From: a virus
Strand: one strand, 5' to 3'
IMG/VR virus record: IMGVR_UViG_3300042731_000477
Span: 1 to 37,298 of that record
Length of the DNA: 37,298 bases
Below the pieces are notes generated by a model that was not told where the DNA came from, did no database searches, and saw only the letters and a list, made by a program, of their open reading frames with translations. Positions 25,101 through 31,524 of the stretch are shown in pieces. Each line of letters opens with the position of its first letter. The stretch's first letter is position 1. A program made the position numbers and the translations under genes.

Positions 25101-25575
25101 CAGACAAGTCGGCAAGAGCTTTTTCAAACTTTATAGCTCTTTTGAAAGAAGCAAATGTAAGCTCATTAAATACCCTAAGAACTATCACTATAGCTTGCAT
25201 CGCAAGGAAGTACTTAGTCAATGTGGCGAGTACAACCTTTAAGGATGTTGCGAGCGCCCTAACACCATTTCCAGCACTTTTAGCAGATTTCCCTGTAGCT
25301 ACTAATGTCTTACTAAACTTAGACTGTGCGTTTGCAGCAGCAGTAATAGAAGATGTGTGCTTAGAGTTCTCTGCGTTTAGAGAACGCATTTTTGCTCTTA
25401 TCTGGTCATCAATCTTTAGACCTTTTTGCTTCTCAGCGTTTAGTTGCTTAAGCTTGAACTTATATTGTTCACTGCCTTTTGATAGCTTTTTAAGCTCGGC
25501 ATATAGTTTTCTAACATTCCCCTCTGTTTGAAGTAGGTTAGCTGCTAACTGTTTTACTGTCGTTTTTTGTGCCAT
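22180..25575 (-). CDS. tail tape measure protein
   Basis: At 1131 aa this is the longest gene. It contains a TP901-type PhageMin_Tail-like segment around residues 150-360 (KALADLSAIAGLTKNETKK, STSFTAEEVAGLQKQLAKLG, AGLSFEETASYLGVLADNG, ASRAGTGLRAVLAEAAKSGK) between a Lys-rich coiled-coil start and a long central helical region. Further coiled coils lie at 600-900 and a Gly-rich region at 1015-1060 (GGLVEGPSHAQGGVPFTVQG). It sets the tail length; at the commonly quoted ~0.15 nm per residue the tail would be about 170 nm. There is a hydrophobic stretch near AIVIVLRVFNEL. Confidence 0.9.
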   Translation of the reverse strand: MAQKTTVKQLAANLLQTEGNVRKLYAELKKLSKGSEQYKFKLKQLNAEKQKGLKIDDQIRAKMRSLNAENSKHTSSITAAANAQSKFSKTLVATGKSAKSAGNGVRALATSLKVVLATLTKYFLAMQAIVIVLRVFNELTFASFKRAIKFEKALADLSAIAGLTKNETKKLGEEIFRVAGSTSFTAEEVAGLQKQLAKLGTSSDDIVKLTRPIALLAQALGESPDGAATAVKKFLNQFGQTTQEAGRFSNAIVGIVNESALSLQTLGTSMQYVGPLAYQAGLSFEETASYLGVLADNGLTASRAGTGLRAVLAEAAKSGKPFNEFIQEIADEGLSAAKALDIFGKRGAGAALILSRTTSEVKDLNTQLADSDRLFNANVKQMATTQGQIDILKSAYDKFSISLGEVITQSNFFLGLIQTFDVKSAALANVYRIINDASIETKESLDGLTDSLRVYTEDTDRAVSENQLLGESIAILKETGDFSDYAVKDIYRDLREGMRLGLDLNESLDRAIKLNIMESRRFAASVKELVGTLREQAEVQDLIYLKQQANTDEVIAYRQEYADLLSVFAAGYDDQSRKAGLLGKIQSDIAANLNEIVALRSSGAPTQQEMERIKILELENENLNEQYERVRSLQVAEDTLLERRRKREAARKKAFQRELAEIQKQRKDEVDAINEQAKVQTALALSAEERAEIELNRSAAVSAAYRYEESQLKSLGEKYKDFAYEISKAAEKAREGATIEQSEVIDKARDAFDDYTKGLEDLNKKLEDGEISQETYNNSRAAMTEGIQRTVQSLKDLVELTPELEVFFDELADKATDVKFQFNPLYPITQEDLDYAQQVRDEEKQKWVDLYNQINQAAGDVLGEASKTQLENTKNRLKSEIDAIKERYEIEEDLLKASLNNQLITESQYRAKAEELKKKEIQEENEINKQIFEAEKKRDLQLVGVETLQAIASNAINNFDKYDTINAGIQTALGYATILGAGAAKSAAIASRKFYPVKYEEGGLVEGPSHAQGGVPFTVQGQGGYEMEGGEFIVNKKASSLHRALLESINNSVKPNATVQPLKFAQGGIVTSSVTNVNASNEESVNYLKAIAEATSSTAIQTSKPMRAFVSDKDLRKSANERRLRERNDRI

Positions 25576-26276
25576 TATCCAAGTGATATGTTAAGTGCAT
25601 CTACTGCAAAGCTACGCAATTGAGTCCCGTATAGTTCTGCAATTCTTAATGCTATTTCAGGTTTTGCTTTTTCTATTGATGCCCTCACACCTTTCTTTGG
25701 GTCATCAAATGGTTTTAAGAAATCGCTTTTGTATTCGGAGTATTTAATACTCATATTGATTATATATCTCAAAGCATCTCTATGCCACTGTATGTTTTCA
25801 TTATATTTGTAAATCCTTGTCTTCCCCTTGGAAGTTCCTGATACATAGAATCCTTTTGCGGGGTTTCTAAAATATCTTGACTTCCCTTTTTTAGCGGAAA
25901 TCCAATTCATTAAAGCAGCTTCAGGAACTCCCTTCCCTCTATACGGAGTACCCTCCACAAGACCTTGATACTTTTGTTCGTTAAGACCATAACGGATATT
26001 TACCCCAATGCTAACAGCCATCGGGTATTGCTTTCCGTATTGACTCATCCTCATTATTTTTACAACAACGCTATTCCTATTTATCAAGAATCTGTCATCA
26101 TCAGAGGGCAATAAGCTGGCTGTTAACTTTGGCATAGAAAGTTCCCCTGTAGCAACAAGCTTATCTTTTTTGATATTCCTTACTACACGCTCTACAATCT
26201 TAGCCTTCCTAAACTGCTTACTCAAAGCAGCGACTACGATTACCTTAATTATATTTCTATACTGCCCCTCAGTCAA
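25575..26276 (-). CDS. tail/neck completion protein (gp10-like)
   Basis: The 233-aa basic protein lies just upstream of the tape measure. It shows a helical N-terminus, then beta strands and YRGKGVPEAALMNWISAKKG, a segment typical of the HK97-gp10-like neck proteins in this phage type. The C-terminus is helical (IEKAKPEIALRIAELYGTQL). It overlaps the tape measure start by 1 base. A role in the head-tail interface or tail completion is inferred from layout and this motif. Confidence 0.55.
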   Translation of the reverse strand: MTEGQYRNIIKVIVVAALSKQFRKAKIVERVVRNIKKDKLVATGELSMPKLTASLLPSDDDRFLINRNSVVVKIMRMSQYGKQYPMAVSIGVNIRYGLNEQKYQGLVEGTPYRGKGVPEAALMNWISAKKGKSRYFRNPAKGFYVSGTSKGKTRIYKYNENIQWHRDALRYIINMSIKYSEYKSDFLKPFDDPKKGVRASIEKAKPEIALRIAELYGTQLRSFAVDALNISLG

Positions 26277-26280
26277 GGTG

Positions 26281-26718
26281 TTAGTCGTTTATGCCCTTGT
26301 TGTAAGGATTTCTTCCAAGTCTTACATCAAAGTCTGAGTACACTCCTGTGATGTTGTGGTCCTCGAATGCAGTAGCGGTAAGCTCTACATCATCAAAATC
26401 AACATCAATGTTCTGCTGCAACATAAAGTCCTGCAACTGACCAAGAATAAAAATATTCTCTTCCATTGATGCAATAGACATCTCAGGGTCGTGAGAAGAT
26501 ACTTGGTCTAAGATTACAGCGGTGAATGTTAGCGTGTATACAGGTGAGTTCAAGTCTCTTGAAATATTCGAGCTGCTCGGAACTATAACCAATGTTCTGT
26601 AGTCAAATTCTCTGTTCTCTAATTCACCCTCAGATGATACCATAATGAACTCATTGACCATTTGGTGTTCAGTCGCGAAATACTTGAGTTTACCGTATAT
26701 GTCTCGCAGATTATTCAT
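26281..26718 (-). CDS. tail terminator / neck protein candidate
   Basis: The 145-aa protein has the mixed alpha/beta layout of tail-terminator proteins: an N-terminal helix (LRDIYGKLKYFATEHQM), a strand segment (SPVYTLTFTAVILDQVSSHD), then a long helix (MEENIFILGQLQDFMLQQN) and a final strand pair. Place before the gp10-like gene supports it. The ATG is 12 bases after the TTGTAAATTA motif. The identification is from fold-like patterning only. Confidence 0.5.
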   Translation of the reverse strand: MNNLRDIYGKLKYFATEHQMVNEFIMVSSEGELENREFDYRTLVIVPSSSNISRDLNSPVYTLTFTAVILDQVSSHDPEMSIASMEENIFILGQLQDFMLQQNIDVDFDDVELTATAFEDHNITGVYSDFDVRLGRNPYNKGIND

Positions 26719-26730
26719 AATATCTTTATT

Positions 26731-26740
26731 TAATTTACAA
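26731..26740 (-). promoter_or_regulatory. TTGTAAATTA motif overlapping a stop codon
   Basis: The exact 10-mer occurs 12 bases before the ATG at 26718. Its TTG TAA bases are also the last Leu and stop codon of the upstream gene (26735-27448), so this copy is partly coding. It is the first copy met by transcripts entering the tail genes. Confidence 0.4.
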
Positions 26741-27448
26741 TCTATTCATAGCAGCAGATGCCCTTTCTTTTGCACCCTCAATCTTGTTTCTTTGAGCAAG
26801 ATAGCTCATTTCGGGAAGCACCACATTCATCTTCAACATATATATTTCATCGTATCTGCGTATATCCTCTTGAGCAAGGGTACGCACTATAGAATACCAA
26901 TACCACTGTTGATTAAAAGAAGCATCAATAGGAGTTGATACCTCATCACTATCCTCAACTTCTTCTTCATCAGGAACTTCATAGAATACGCCCGCGAATT
27001 GCTTGAACAGTACAATTTCCCTCTGCTTCAAGAATCTGTTCAGCACATTGTAAAAGTCCTGTACAGGCATATCCAATATTGCGTTTCTATTAGCTAATTC
27101 TTTTTCCGTGTCTGTATTGTCGTATTCCTCTTCTGACTTTGGCCTCAATAAATAGATACCGAGTTCTATGTCCATATCAGTTGGCGATGAGAACTTAAAC
27201 TTGCCTGTTAGAATCTGCTCAATCATAATGAACTGACCCAGCACCAAGTCGAATACACTGTCATAATAATTGAAATTTTTTGTGACATACTCTGTTATCT
27301 CATCAGATTCTTTTAACGGGTATGTGTCCTCAAACCTGTTGTACAGCTTGAGCTTATCAATGGCATTGATACTCTCAAGGTATTTTTCCATTTCCTCGGT
27401 GCTATCCATGTGAGCAGATAGTTCAATGTGTTGCCTAAGTGTAATCAT
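26735..27448 (-). CDS. hypothetical protein after TerL, tail-region candidate
   Basis: The 237-aa protein overlaps TerL by 4 bases and precedes the neck genes. It is highly helical and acidic (EEEYDNTDTEKELANRN), with an aromatic core FNQQWYWYSIVRTLAQEDIR, then VLPEMSYLAQRNKIEGAKER near the C-terminus. Its length and place would be compatible with a tail assembly chaperone, but no frameshift partner was found and the family is not recognised. Confidence 0.55.
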   Translation of the reverse strand: MITLRQHIELSAHMDSTEEMEKYLESINAIDKLKLYNRFEDTYPLKESDEITEYVTKNFNYYDSVFDLVLGQFIMIEQILTGKFKFSSPTDMDIELGIYLLRPKSEEEYDNTDTEKELANRNAILDMPVQDFYNVLNRFLKQREIVLFKQFAGVFYEVPDEEEVEDSDEVSTPIDASFNQQWYWYSIVRTLAQEDIRRYDEIYMLKMNVVLPEMSYLAQRNKIEGAKERASAAMNRL

Positions 27449-28695
27449 AAGAACATTGTTACTCCACCATCCTGCTCCTCACTACAACAGTACGCTGCGA
27501 TAGCGAGGCTCATAACCATATCATCGTGCTTGCCATCAGTGTTGCTAAACTGCAGATTACCTGTGATAGCGTTACGCTTTGACTTGAAGTCGTAAAGCTC
27601 CTTTATCAAGTCATCGTTTTTGGGAATCTTTATTTTCTTATCCTCGAATAACTTGATGAGGTTGCGTACCATTTCAGGTTTGGTTTTAGCGGTGGTGTGG
27701 AAAGGTATTAGTTTGTACATCCTGTCATCATCGGTGATGTCATCAAACAAAAGGTCGTTATTGTTAACCTCAAAGTAGGCGGCTGCCAACTTATTGTCGT
27801 GCTTTAGATAGAATGCCTTGATGCGCTCCTTAAACTCATCACTATCCATACCCTCCTCTTTGTAGTTAAAGCGGTCTATGTCAATTACCTCGTAGTTCTC
27901 AGTCATTGCAGTAAGCACTGTGTAATCCTGCGCCACACCAATATCCATTCCGATGTACAATCTACTGTATTCGGTGTTTAGTTGTGGGGTTACCGCATCT
28001 TCAACATTACTGAACAACGCATTGGCACTAACAGGGCGGCACAAAAACTCTTGGTCAAACTGCGCCTTGGTCATACTCTTCTTAATACCGAGTACAGTCT
28101 TCTCTACTGCTGGGTCGTTGAGGTCAAGGTAGGTGCGCTTGATAGATTTAATCTGTTCCCAATTATCTTCTACCTGTCCATCCTTGTACCACTCGTAAAA
28201 CCAATTCGGTCCATTGAAGGTAGAGGCCGCACATACATTTCCGTTGGTCCTTGTTACCATAGGTAGCAGTACTTCGTTGATGAAGTCCAACTTCATGTAT
28301 GCCGCTTCATCCAAATAGATATAGTCGAGAGTGGCACCACGAAGATTATCCCCACTATCAGCAGACCTAAACTTAATAAACGAACCATTGTAAAAATAAA
28401 GTTCATTCGCCTTTCTGTCATAACGCTTTACAATTTGGTTCCATAGGTCTTGGTGGTTACTGAACATCGCTTCAATGTCCTTCATCACTTTGTTTGCTTG
28501 GTCTTGAATTGGGCTGACCCAAAACATACGGTGTTTAGGGTTGTTAAGACCCCTCATCACTGCATCGTTCTGCATAAAGAAAGTCTTACCCGTTTGTCGG
28601 CCCGCTACCAAACAACTAATAAATGGTTGTTCACCATTGACGAGCCGATTAAAGTCTTTTTGCGGCTCAGTAGGTTTGTATAATTTAATCTGCAT
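27445..28695 (-). CDS. terL: terminase large subunit
   Basis: The 416-aa packaging motor has all the family marks. Walker A AGRQTGKT is at 31-38, motif SADSGDNLRG at 111-120, Walker B LDYIYLDEAAY (Asp129, Glu130) and coupling motif AAST at 156-159. The RNase-H-like nuclease has Asp251 (YIGMDIG), Glu309 (YFEVNN) and Asp391/392 (GKHDDMVMSLA). It hydrolyses ATP to pump DNA through the portal and cuts concatemers. The order TerS-TerL is normal, but the portal is not next to it. Confidence 0.95.
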   Translation of the reverse strand: MQIKLYKPTEPQKDFNRLVNGEQPFISCLVAGRQTGKTFFMQNDAVMRGLNNPKHRMFWVSPIQDQANKVMKDIEAMFSNHQDLWNQIVKRYDRKANELYFYNGSFIKFRSADSGDNLRGATLDYIYLDEAAYMKLDFINEVLLPMVTRTNGNVCAASTFNGPNWFYEWYKDGQVEDNWEQIKSIKRTYLDLNDPAVEKTVLGIKKSMTKAQFDQEFLCRPVSANALFSNVEDAVTPQLNTEYSRLYIGMDIGVAQDYTVLTAMTENYEVIDIDRFNYKEEGMDSDEFKERIKAFYLKHDNKLAAAYFEVNNNDLLFDDITDDDRMYKLIPFHTTAKTKPEMVRNLIKLFEDKKIKIPKNDDLIKELYDFKSKRNAITGNLQFSNTDGKHDDMVMSLAIAAYCCSEEQDGGVTMFL

Positions 28696-29140
28696 CTTCC
28701 CAATCTAAGTCCAACATATCATTATCTTCCGAAGGCTCTGTCAAGTCGATAGTAGCCTTGATGTCAAATTTAGTCTGCTGAACTTTGGTAGGTGCTTTAT
28801 AGCCCTGCATATCGTTGATGATTTTAATTGACTCCATCGCAGCCTTCATATCTCCTTCAGCAAGTGCCAGGTCTCTTATCTTAATCAGTGCGCTGAGGTT
28901 AGTCCCCTTTGCCGCATCAATAGATTTCATCTCTGCATTGGCAAGAGCCATAAGCTCCCTATGGAATGCAGTACCATTATTTCTCCTGTCCCTGTAGTAG
29001 GATGTGTAGTTAAGTTCCCTCGCAATCGCAGAAGAGGATTCCATCCCCTCCTTTGCAACACGCTCAAGGAACTCGGACTGAAGGTCTGTTAGTTCGCTAC
29101 CGCGACCTGAGACAACTTCACCTTTCTTGTTTCTTCCCAT
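28685..29140 (-). CDS. terS: terminase small subunit
   Basis: I choose the start at 29140 (MGRNKKGEVVSGRGSELTDL, 151 aa) because the frame upstream to 29212 overlaps the 42-aa gene that ends 1 base earlier. The protein has an HTH-like N-terminal segment (LTDLQSEFLERVAKEGMESS), a helical oligomerisation core (ELMALANAEMKSIDAAKGTN, ALAEGDMKAAMESIKIIND), and an acidic tail (SEDNDMLDLDWEDAD). It overlaps TerL by 11 bases. It should recognise the packaging site and regulate TerL. Confidence 0.75.
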   Translation of the reverse strand: MGRNKKGEVVSGRGSELTDLQSEFLERVAKEGMESSSAIARELNYTSYYRDRRNNGTAFHRELMALANAEMKSIDAAKGTNLSALIKIRDLALAEGDMKAAMESIKIINDMQGYKAPTKVQQTKFDIKATIDLTEPSEDNDMLDLDWEDAD

Positions 29141-29141
29141 A

Positions 29142-29270
29142 CTATTTACCTTGTCCTCTATACTTGGACTTGTAGCCAACCTGTCCCTTAGAGGCGTTCT
29201 TACTGTGTACACCCTTACGCTTCTTCTTGTGGGTGTTTAGCTTCGTTGATGTTGCTGTCTTTTTAGCCAT
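29142..29270 (-). CDS. 42-aa basic phage microprotein
   Basis: The frame reads MAKKTATSTKLNTHKKKRKG followed by VHSKNASKGQVGYKSKYRGQGK. I associate this type of very basic peptide (KKKRKGVH ... KYRGQGK) with genes near the terminase in Bacteroidota phages. The ATG overlaps the preceding stop as TAATG and the stop is 1 base before TerS. A nucleic-acid-binding or packaging helper role is a guess. Confidence 0.7.
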   Translation of the reverse strand: MAKKTATSTKLNTHKKKRKGVHSKNASKGQVGYKSKYRGQGK

Positions 29271-29551
29271 TAGTCTTCGTATCTATATAGTGGCATATTG
29301 TGCGCTACTAACCTTCCTGTAAAGACAAGCCCCTTGTAGCTGGGTGCTTTCTCATCGTGGTGATACCATTTCCAAATATTGGTCTTCACTCTTTGGATGC
29401 AACTGCCGCAAGCAGTCCTTGGGTTCTCCTCTTTGATGAAGTACTTACTCGTACCCACCTTAGAATTGTAAAATAAGAACATCTCACGCTTTATCTCCCC
29501 CTTGGGGATACCTGTACCTGTCAAGGCAATTAAAAGTTGCTTAGTGGTCAT
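29270..29551 (-). CDS. small protein with CxxC motif, first gene of the virion operon
   Basis: The likely start is MTTKQLLIALTGTGIPKGEI (29551, 93 aa); an upstream ATG at 29599 would add a hydrophobic N-terminus MNPIIQYFVYYLKS. The middle carries TACGSCIQRVKTNIWKWY, a CxxC followed by basic and aromatic residues that I associate with small phage proteins near the terminase. It overlaps the 42-aa gene as TAATG. The first start choice matters for whether the protein is membrane-associated. Confidence 0.6.
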   Translation of the reverse strand: MTTKQLLIALTGTGIPKGEIKREMFLFYNSKVGTSKYFIKEENPRTACGSCIQRVKTNIWKWYHHDEKAPSYKGLVFTGRLVAHNMPLYRYED

Positions 29552-29626
29552 TAAAATGCTTTTTAGATAATATACAAAGTATTGAATGATTGGATTCATT
29601 ACACACCCTAACCACTCCCCTCTCCC

Positions 29627-29726
29627 TATTATAATATATTATAATACCTAATTATAATACTTTACCTTCTATAGGTAAAGTATTATAATAATAGTACTAC
29701 TTTACTCTACTACTATTATTATAATA
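29627..29726. repeat. three nested AT-rich palindromes
   Basis: (1) A perfect 20-bp palindrome lies at 29627-29646. (2) A 16-bp inverted repeat has arms 29651-29666 and 29674-29689 (left ATTATAATACTTTACC) with a 7-base loop. (3) A second 16-bp inverted repeat has arms 29681-29696 and 29711-29726 (left TATTATAATAATAGTA) with a 14-base loop. Arms of 2 and 3 overlap at 29681-29689, so both cannot form at once. The left arm of 3 recurs exactly at 34789-34804. Confidence 0.9.
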
Positions 29727-29865
29727 GTATGTCATCTACACCTGGTCCCACAATTTACCATTCCATCCCACAACCCAATCCCCCCCTCCGTGAGGTCTGA
29801 CTAAGTAGGGGCCAGATAACACACGGTCAAAGTTAAGAAACGGTTAAATGAGCAGTATAAATTTT

Positions 29866-29892
29866 TTGTACTCGGTGCTTTTTGCACCTTTG
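29866..29892 (+). promoter_or_regulatory. Bacteroidota-type promoter for the early operon
   Basis: TTG (29866-29868), 16 bases, then CACCTTTG (29885-29892) resembles the Bacteroidota consensus TTG-N(17-23)-TAnnTTTG, a frequent form being TACCTTTG. It reads toward the gene at 29975, leaving an 80-base leader. The spacer contains an inverted repeat GGTGC-TTTTT-GCACC, so an operator may overlap the promoter. Confidence 0.5.
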
Positions 29893-29974
29893 TACTGTTG
29901 AAACGCCACAACGGTTAATAACTAAAAAGAAAAATAACGAGGCGCAAGGCGTAGCCCTCACAAATTAATTGCAT

Positions 29975-30256
29975 ATGAAAGCAACACAAAAAACTAATGT
30001 AGTCCTTTACCAAGTAACAAAGAAAGCGGGAAAGGTTGCAAAGATTCAAGCCTCAACAGTTGAGGAATTGGTAACGGCCCTTTATAGAGGGTTGAAACTG
30101 CAGGAAAAAATTGGAAAGCGTTTTCTTAAATTGGGCGCAGGTACTGAGGTACATATTCCCAACGGCAATACGCTATACATTGACCTGCAAAAGGTCAACG
30201 CCAAAAACTTCACTGAGGCGCAAATGTTGGCCGTGTTTAACTCACTAAACAAGTAA
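29975..30256 (+). CDS. first early-operon gene, hypothetical
   Basis: I start at ATG 29975 (MKATQKTNVVLYQVTKKAGK, 93 aa); a TTG at 29969 in frame would add two residues. The protein is basic and alpha/beta, with helix EELVTALYRGLKLQEKIG and a C-terminal FTEAQMLAVFNSLNK. It is the first gene behind the divergent promoter, typical of immediate-early host-takeover genes. No family is recognised. Confidence 0.6.
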   Translation: MKATQKTNVVLYQVTKKAGKVAKIQASTVEELVTALYRGLKLQEKIGKRFLKLGAGTEVHIPNGNTLYIDLQKVNAKNFTEAQMLAVFNSLNK

Positions 30257-30260
30257 GGCC

Positions 30261-30455
30261 ATGAGCGCTACATTCTACCTACATACCAACGCAGGGCAAC
30301 GCGATAACCGAGCAACGGGCGTAAGAAACCTCAACGCCTCAAAGCGTAAACTACGGGCGCAGGCTCAGGCTGAGGCCATAGAGGCGGACTATGCAAAGCG
30401 CATAGACCGAGCAACGGCACAGCGCGAGGCTCGCAGGGCTAAGCGTAGAAAGTAA
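30261..30455 (+). CDS. small Arg/Ala-rich basic protein
   Basis: The 64-aa protein starts MSATFYLHTNAGQRDNRATG and ends in IDRATAQREARRAKRRK, so the C-terminal half is a highly basic helix with GC-richer codons than the neighbours. DNA or RNA binding is a natural inference. It lies 4 bases after the previous gene. Confidence 0.55.
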   Translation: MSATFYLHTNAGQRDNRATGVRNLNASKRKLRAQAQAEAIEADYAKRIDRATAQREARRAKRRK

Positions 30456-30520
30456 GCGCCCTCAATACTTCGCGATAGCGACAGCGCCCAACGGGCGGAC
30501 AGTGGTGGCCACACTTAAAA

Positions 30521-30586
30521 CGGAATAACCCTTAAGCGGATAGTTACGCCTTGTCGTATCCTATCGTAAGCCTTAGGGGTTATCCG
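30521..30586 (+). promoter_or_regulatory. large imperfect hairpin in a 152-base gene-free gap
   Basis: The gap 30456-30607 contains arms CGGAATAACCCTTAAG (30521-30536) and CTTAGGGGTTATCCG (30572-30586) that pair with one mismatch and one bulge. An inner pair GATAG/CTATC (30539-30543, 30561-30565) sits in the loop. Upstream there is CGCCC-AAC-GGGCG. It may be a structured leader, a small RNA or a weak terminator; there is no T-tract. Confidence 0.45.
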
Positions 30587-30607
30587 TGTTGCATAAAGTT
30601 TAGAACT

Positions 30608-30787
30608 ATGAAGGATATTATCTTAGGCGCATTAGGCGTCAACGGGGCATTATGGTTTTGCCTCTTTATCGGCGAGGGTTCAATACCTTGCCTTATTGTT
30701 TCGGCTGTATCAACTTTTGGTATGGTCGCTTTTAGTTTATTAACCCGTTGGTATGAAAACAAAACCAGCGCAAAACACAACAAATAG
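30608..30787 (+). CDS. 59-aa two-TM membrane protein
   Basis: The start at 30608 (MKDIILGALGVNGALWFCLF) is preferred to an earlier in-frame ATG at 30551 because the leader TTGCATAAAGTTTAGAACT lies right before it and the extension overlaps the hairpin. Two hydrophobic segments are visible (about 4-20 and 27-44), then a basic tail RWYENKTSAKHNK. Probably a small inner-membrane protein; function unknown. Confidence 0.55.
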   Translation: MKDIILGALGVNGALWFCLFIGEGSIPCLIVSAVSTFGMVAFSLLTRWYENKTSAKHNK

Positions 30788-30788
30788 T

Positions 30789-30893
30789 ATGAAGGCAATC
30801 GTACAAAAACTATCGGTAAGCGATGTGTGCATCGTTTTATTTTTAGGCGTAATCGTTTACGCAAGTATTAACGCTATGATGACCATAGCATAA
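30789..30893 (+). CDS. 34-aa single-TM microprotein
   Basis: This short frame follows the previous stop by 1 base and reads MKAIVQKLSVSDVCIVLFLG then VIVYASINAMMTIA, a single membrane helix. An in-frame ATG at 30753 inside the upstream gene could extend it by 12 residues. Gene spacing supports it being real. It may work together with the two-TM protein. Confidence 0.45.
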   Translation: MKAIVQKLSVSDVCIVLFLGVIVYASINAMMTIA

Positions 30894-30904
30894 AGACAAA
30901 GAGC

Positions 30905-31273
30905 ATGGGATTTTTTAGTTGGAAAACATTAGACACGGGGGAAAGTATCCCTAACCAATTCGCAAGTGAGAACGGTGGACCGCGCACATTCCAAGTGTGG
31001 CTACTTGATGACAAAGGCAACTATTGGAAAGAAACGAACTATGAAGGCTACGGTGTATTCGGTGGCAAAGATTACTACGAGTTACTCGCAGAGATGAACG
31101 GATTGACCACGCGAGATGAGGGCATCGACCTCGCATTCTCGGATAGGTTAGAGTTGCATAGTGATGACTTCAAAAAGGATGTAAAATTCCCCAACCTTGT
31201 GCGCTATGCAGATATGTGGGACTATGTGAACATTGAGAATGAGCATTGCGAAGGGCAAGGATATTGGCTATAA
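30905..31273 (+). CDS. conserved-type phage protein MGFFSWKT...
   Basis: The 122-aa protein begins MGFFSWKTLDTGESIPN and has GNYWKETNYEGYGVFGGKDY, a pattern I recall from many phages as a protein of unknown function (Gly- and aromatic-rich, with 'GVFGGKDYYELLAEMN'). It is acidic and likely globular. It sits in the early operon, 11 bases after the microprotein. Confidence 0.65.
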   Translation: MGFFSWKTLDTGESIPNQFASENGGPRTFQVWLLDDKGNYWKETNYEGYGVFGGKDYYELLAEMNGLTTRDEGIDLAFSDRLELHSDDFKKDVKFPNLVRYADMWDYVNIENEHCEGQGYWL

Positions 31274-31289
31274 AAAAAAACCAGGTATA

Positions 31290-31523
31290 ATGAAATACAC
31301 AATAGTTAAGCAGGTAATAGGCGAAGTCGATGTAATGCCCTGCGTAGATATTACGGACTGCGTACAAACAATGAGCGACATTTGTAAAGAGATGAGCGAA
31401 GAGCGCGTGCGCTATACAACGGAAAGAGTACACCAAAAGCGATGGGGAGGAACACTACTGTTCGAGATACACGGAGACAACGGCTGTACCTATTCAGTAT
31501 TCAAGAACGAAATAACAGACTAA
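31290..31523 (+). CDS. 77-aa hypothetical protein
   Basis: The start at 31290 (MKYTIVKQVIGEVDVMPCVD) avoids 41 bases of overlap with the upstream gene that an earlier ATG at 31233 would give. The protein has three Cys and an alternating strand-helix pattern (ICKEMSEERVRYTTERVHQK). It ends 1 base before the next gene. No family is recognised. Confidence 0.55.
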   Translation: MKYTIVKQVIGEVDVMPCVDITDCVQTMSDICKEMSEERVRYTTERVHQKRWGGTLLFEIHGDNGCTYSVFKNEITD

Positions 31524-31524
31524 G

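Larger units (their letters stand above)
29552..29974. promoter_or_regulatory. divergent control region between the two main operons
   Basis: These 423 bases have no convincing gene and separate the minus-strand virion operon from the plus-strand early operon. They hold AT-rich palindromes with TATAAT-like boxes (29627-29730), a C-rich stretch without visible signal (about 29737-29800), a plus-strand promoter candidate (29866-29892) flanked by direct repeats AACGGTTAA at 29839-29847 and 29910-29918, and a GC-rich leader segment near 29940-29958 that can form a small hairpin. An origin of replication could also lie here. Confidence 0.65.

Noticed and set aside
26735-27448. Tail assembly chaperone with programmed -1 frameshift
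   Set aside because: No slippery heptamer with an overlapping second frame leading to a fused product was found at the gene end; the downstream gene has its own ATG.
29627-29726. CRISPR-like or tandem repeat array
   Set aside because: The repeats are inverted and AT-only, without regular direct-repeat and spacer spacing.
29969-29974. TTG start codon for the first early gene
   Set aside because: An ATG two codons later (29975) is the more usual start and nothing in the sequence favours the TTG.
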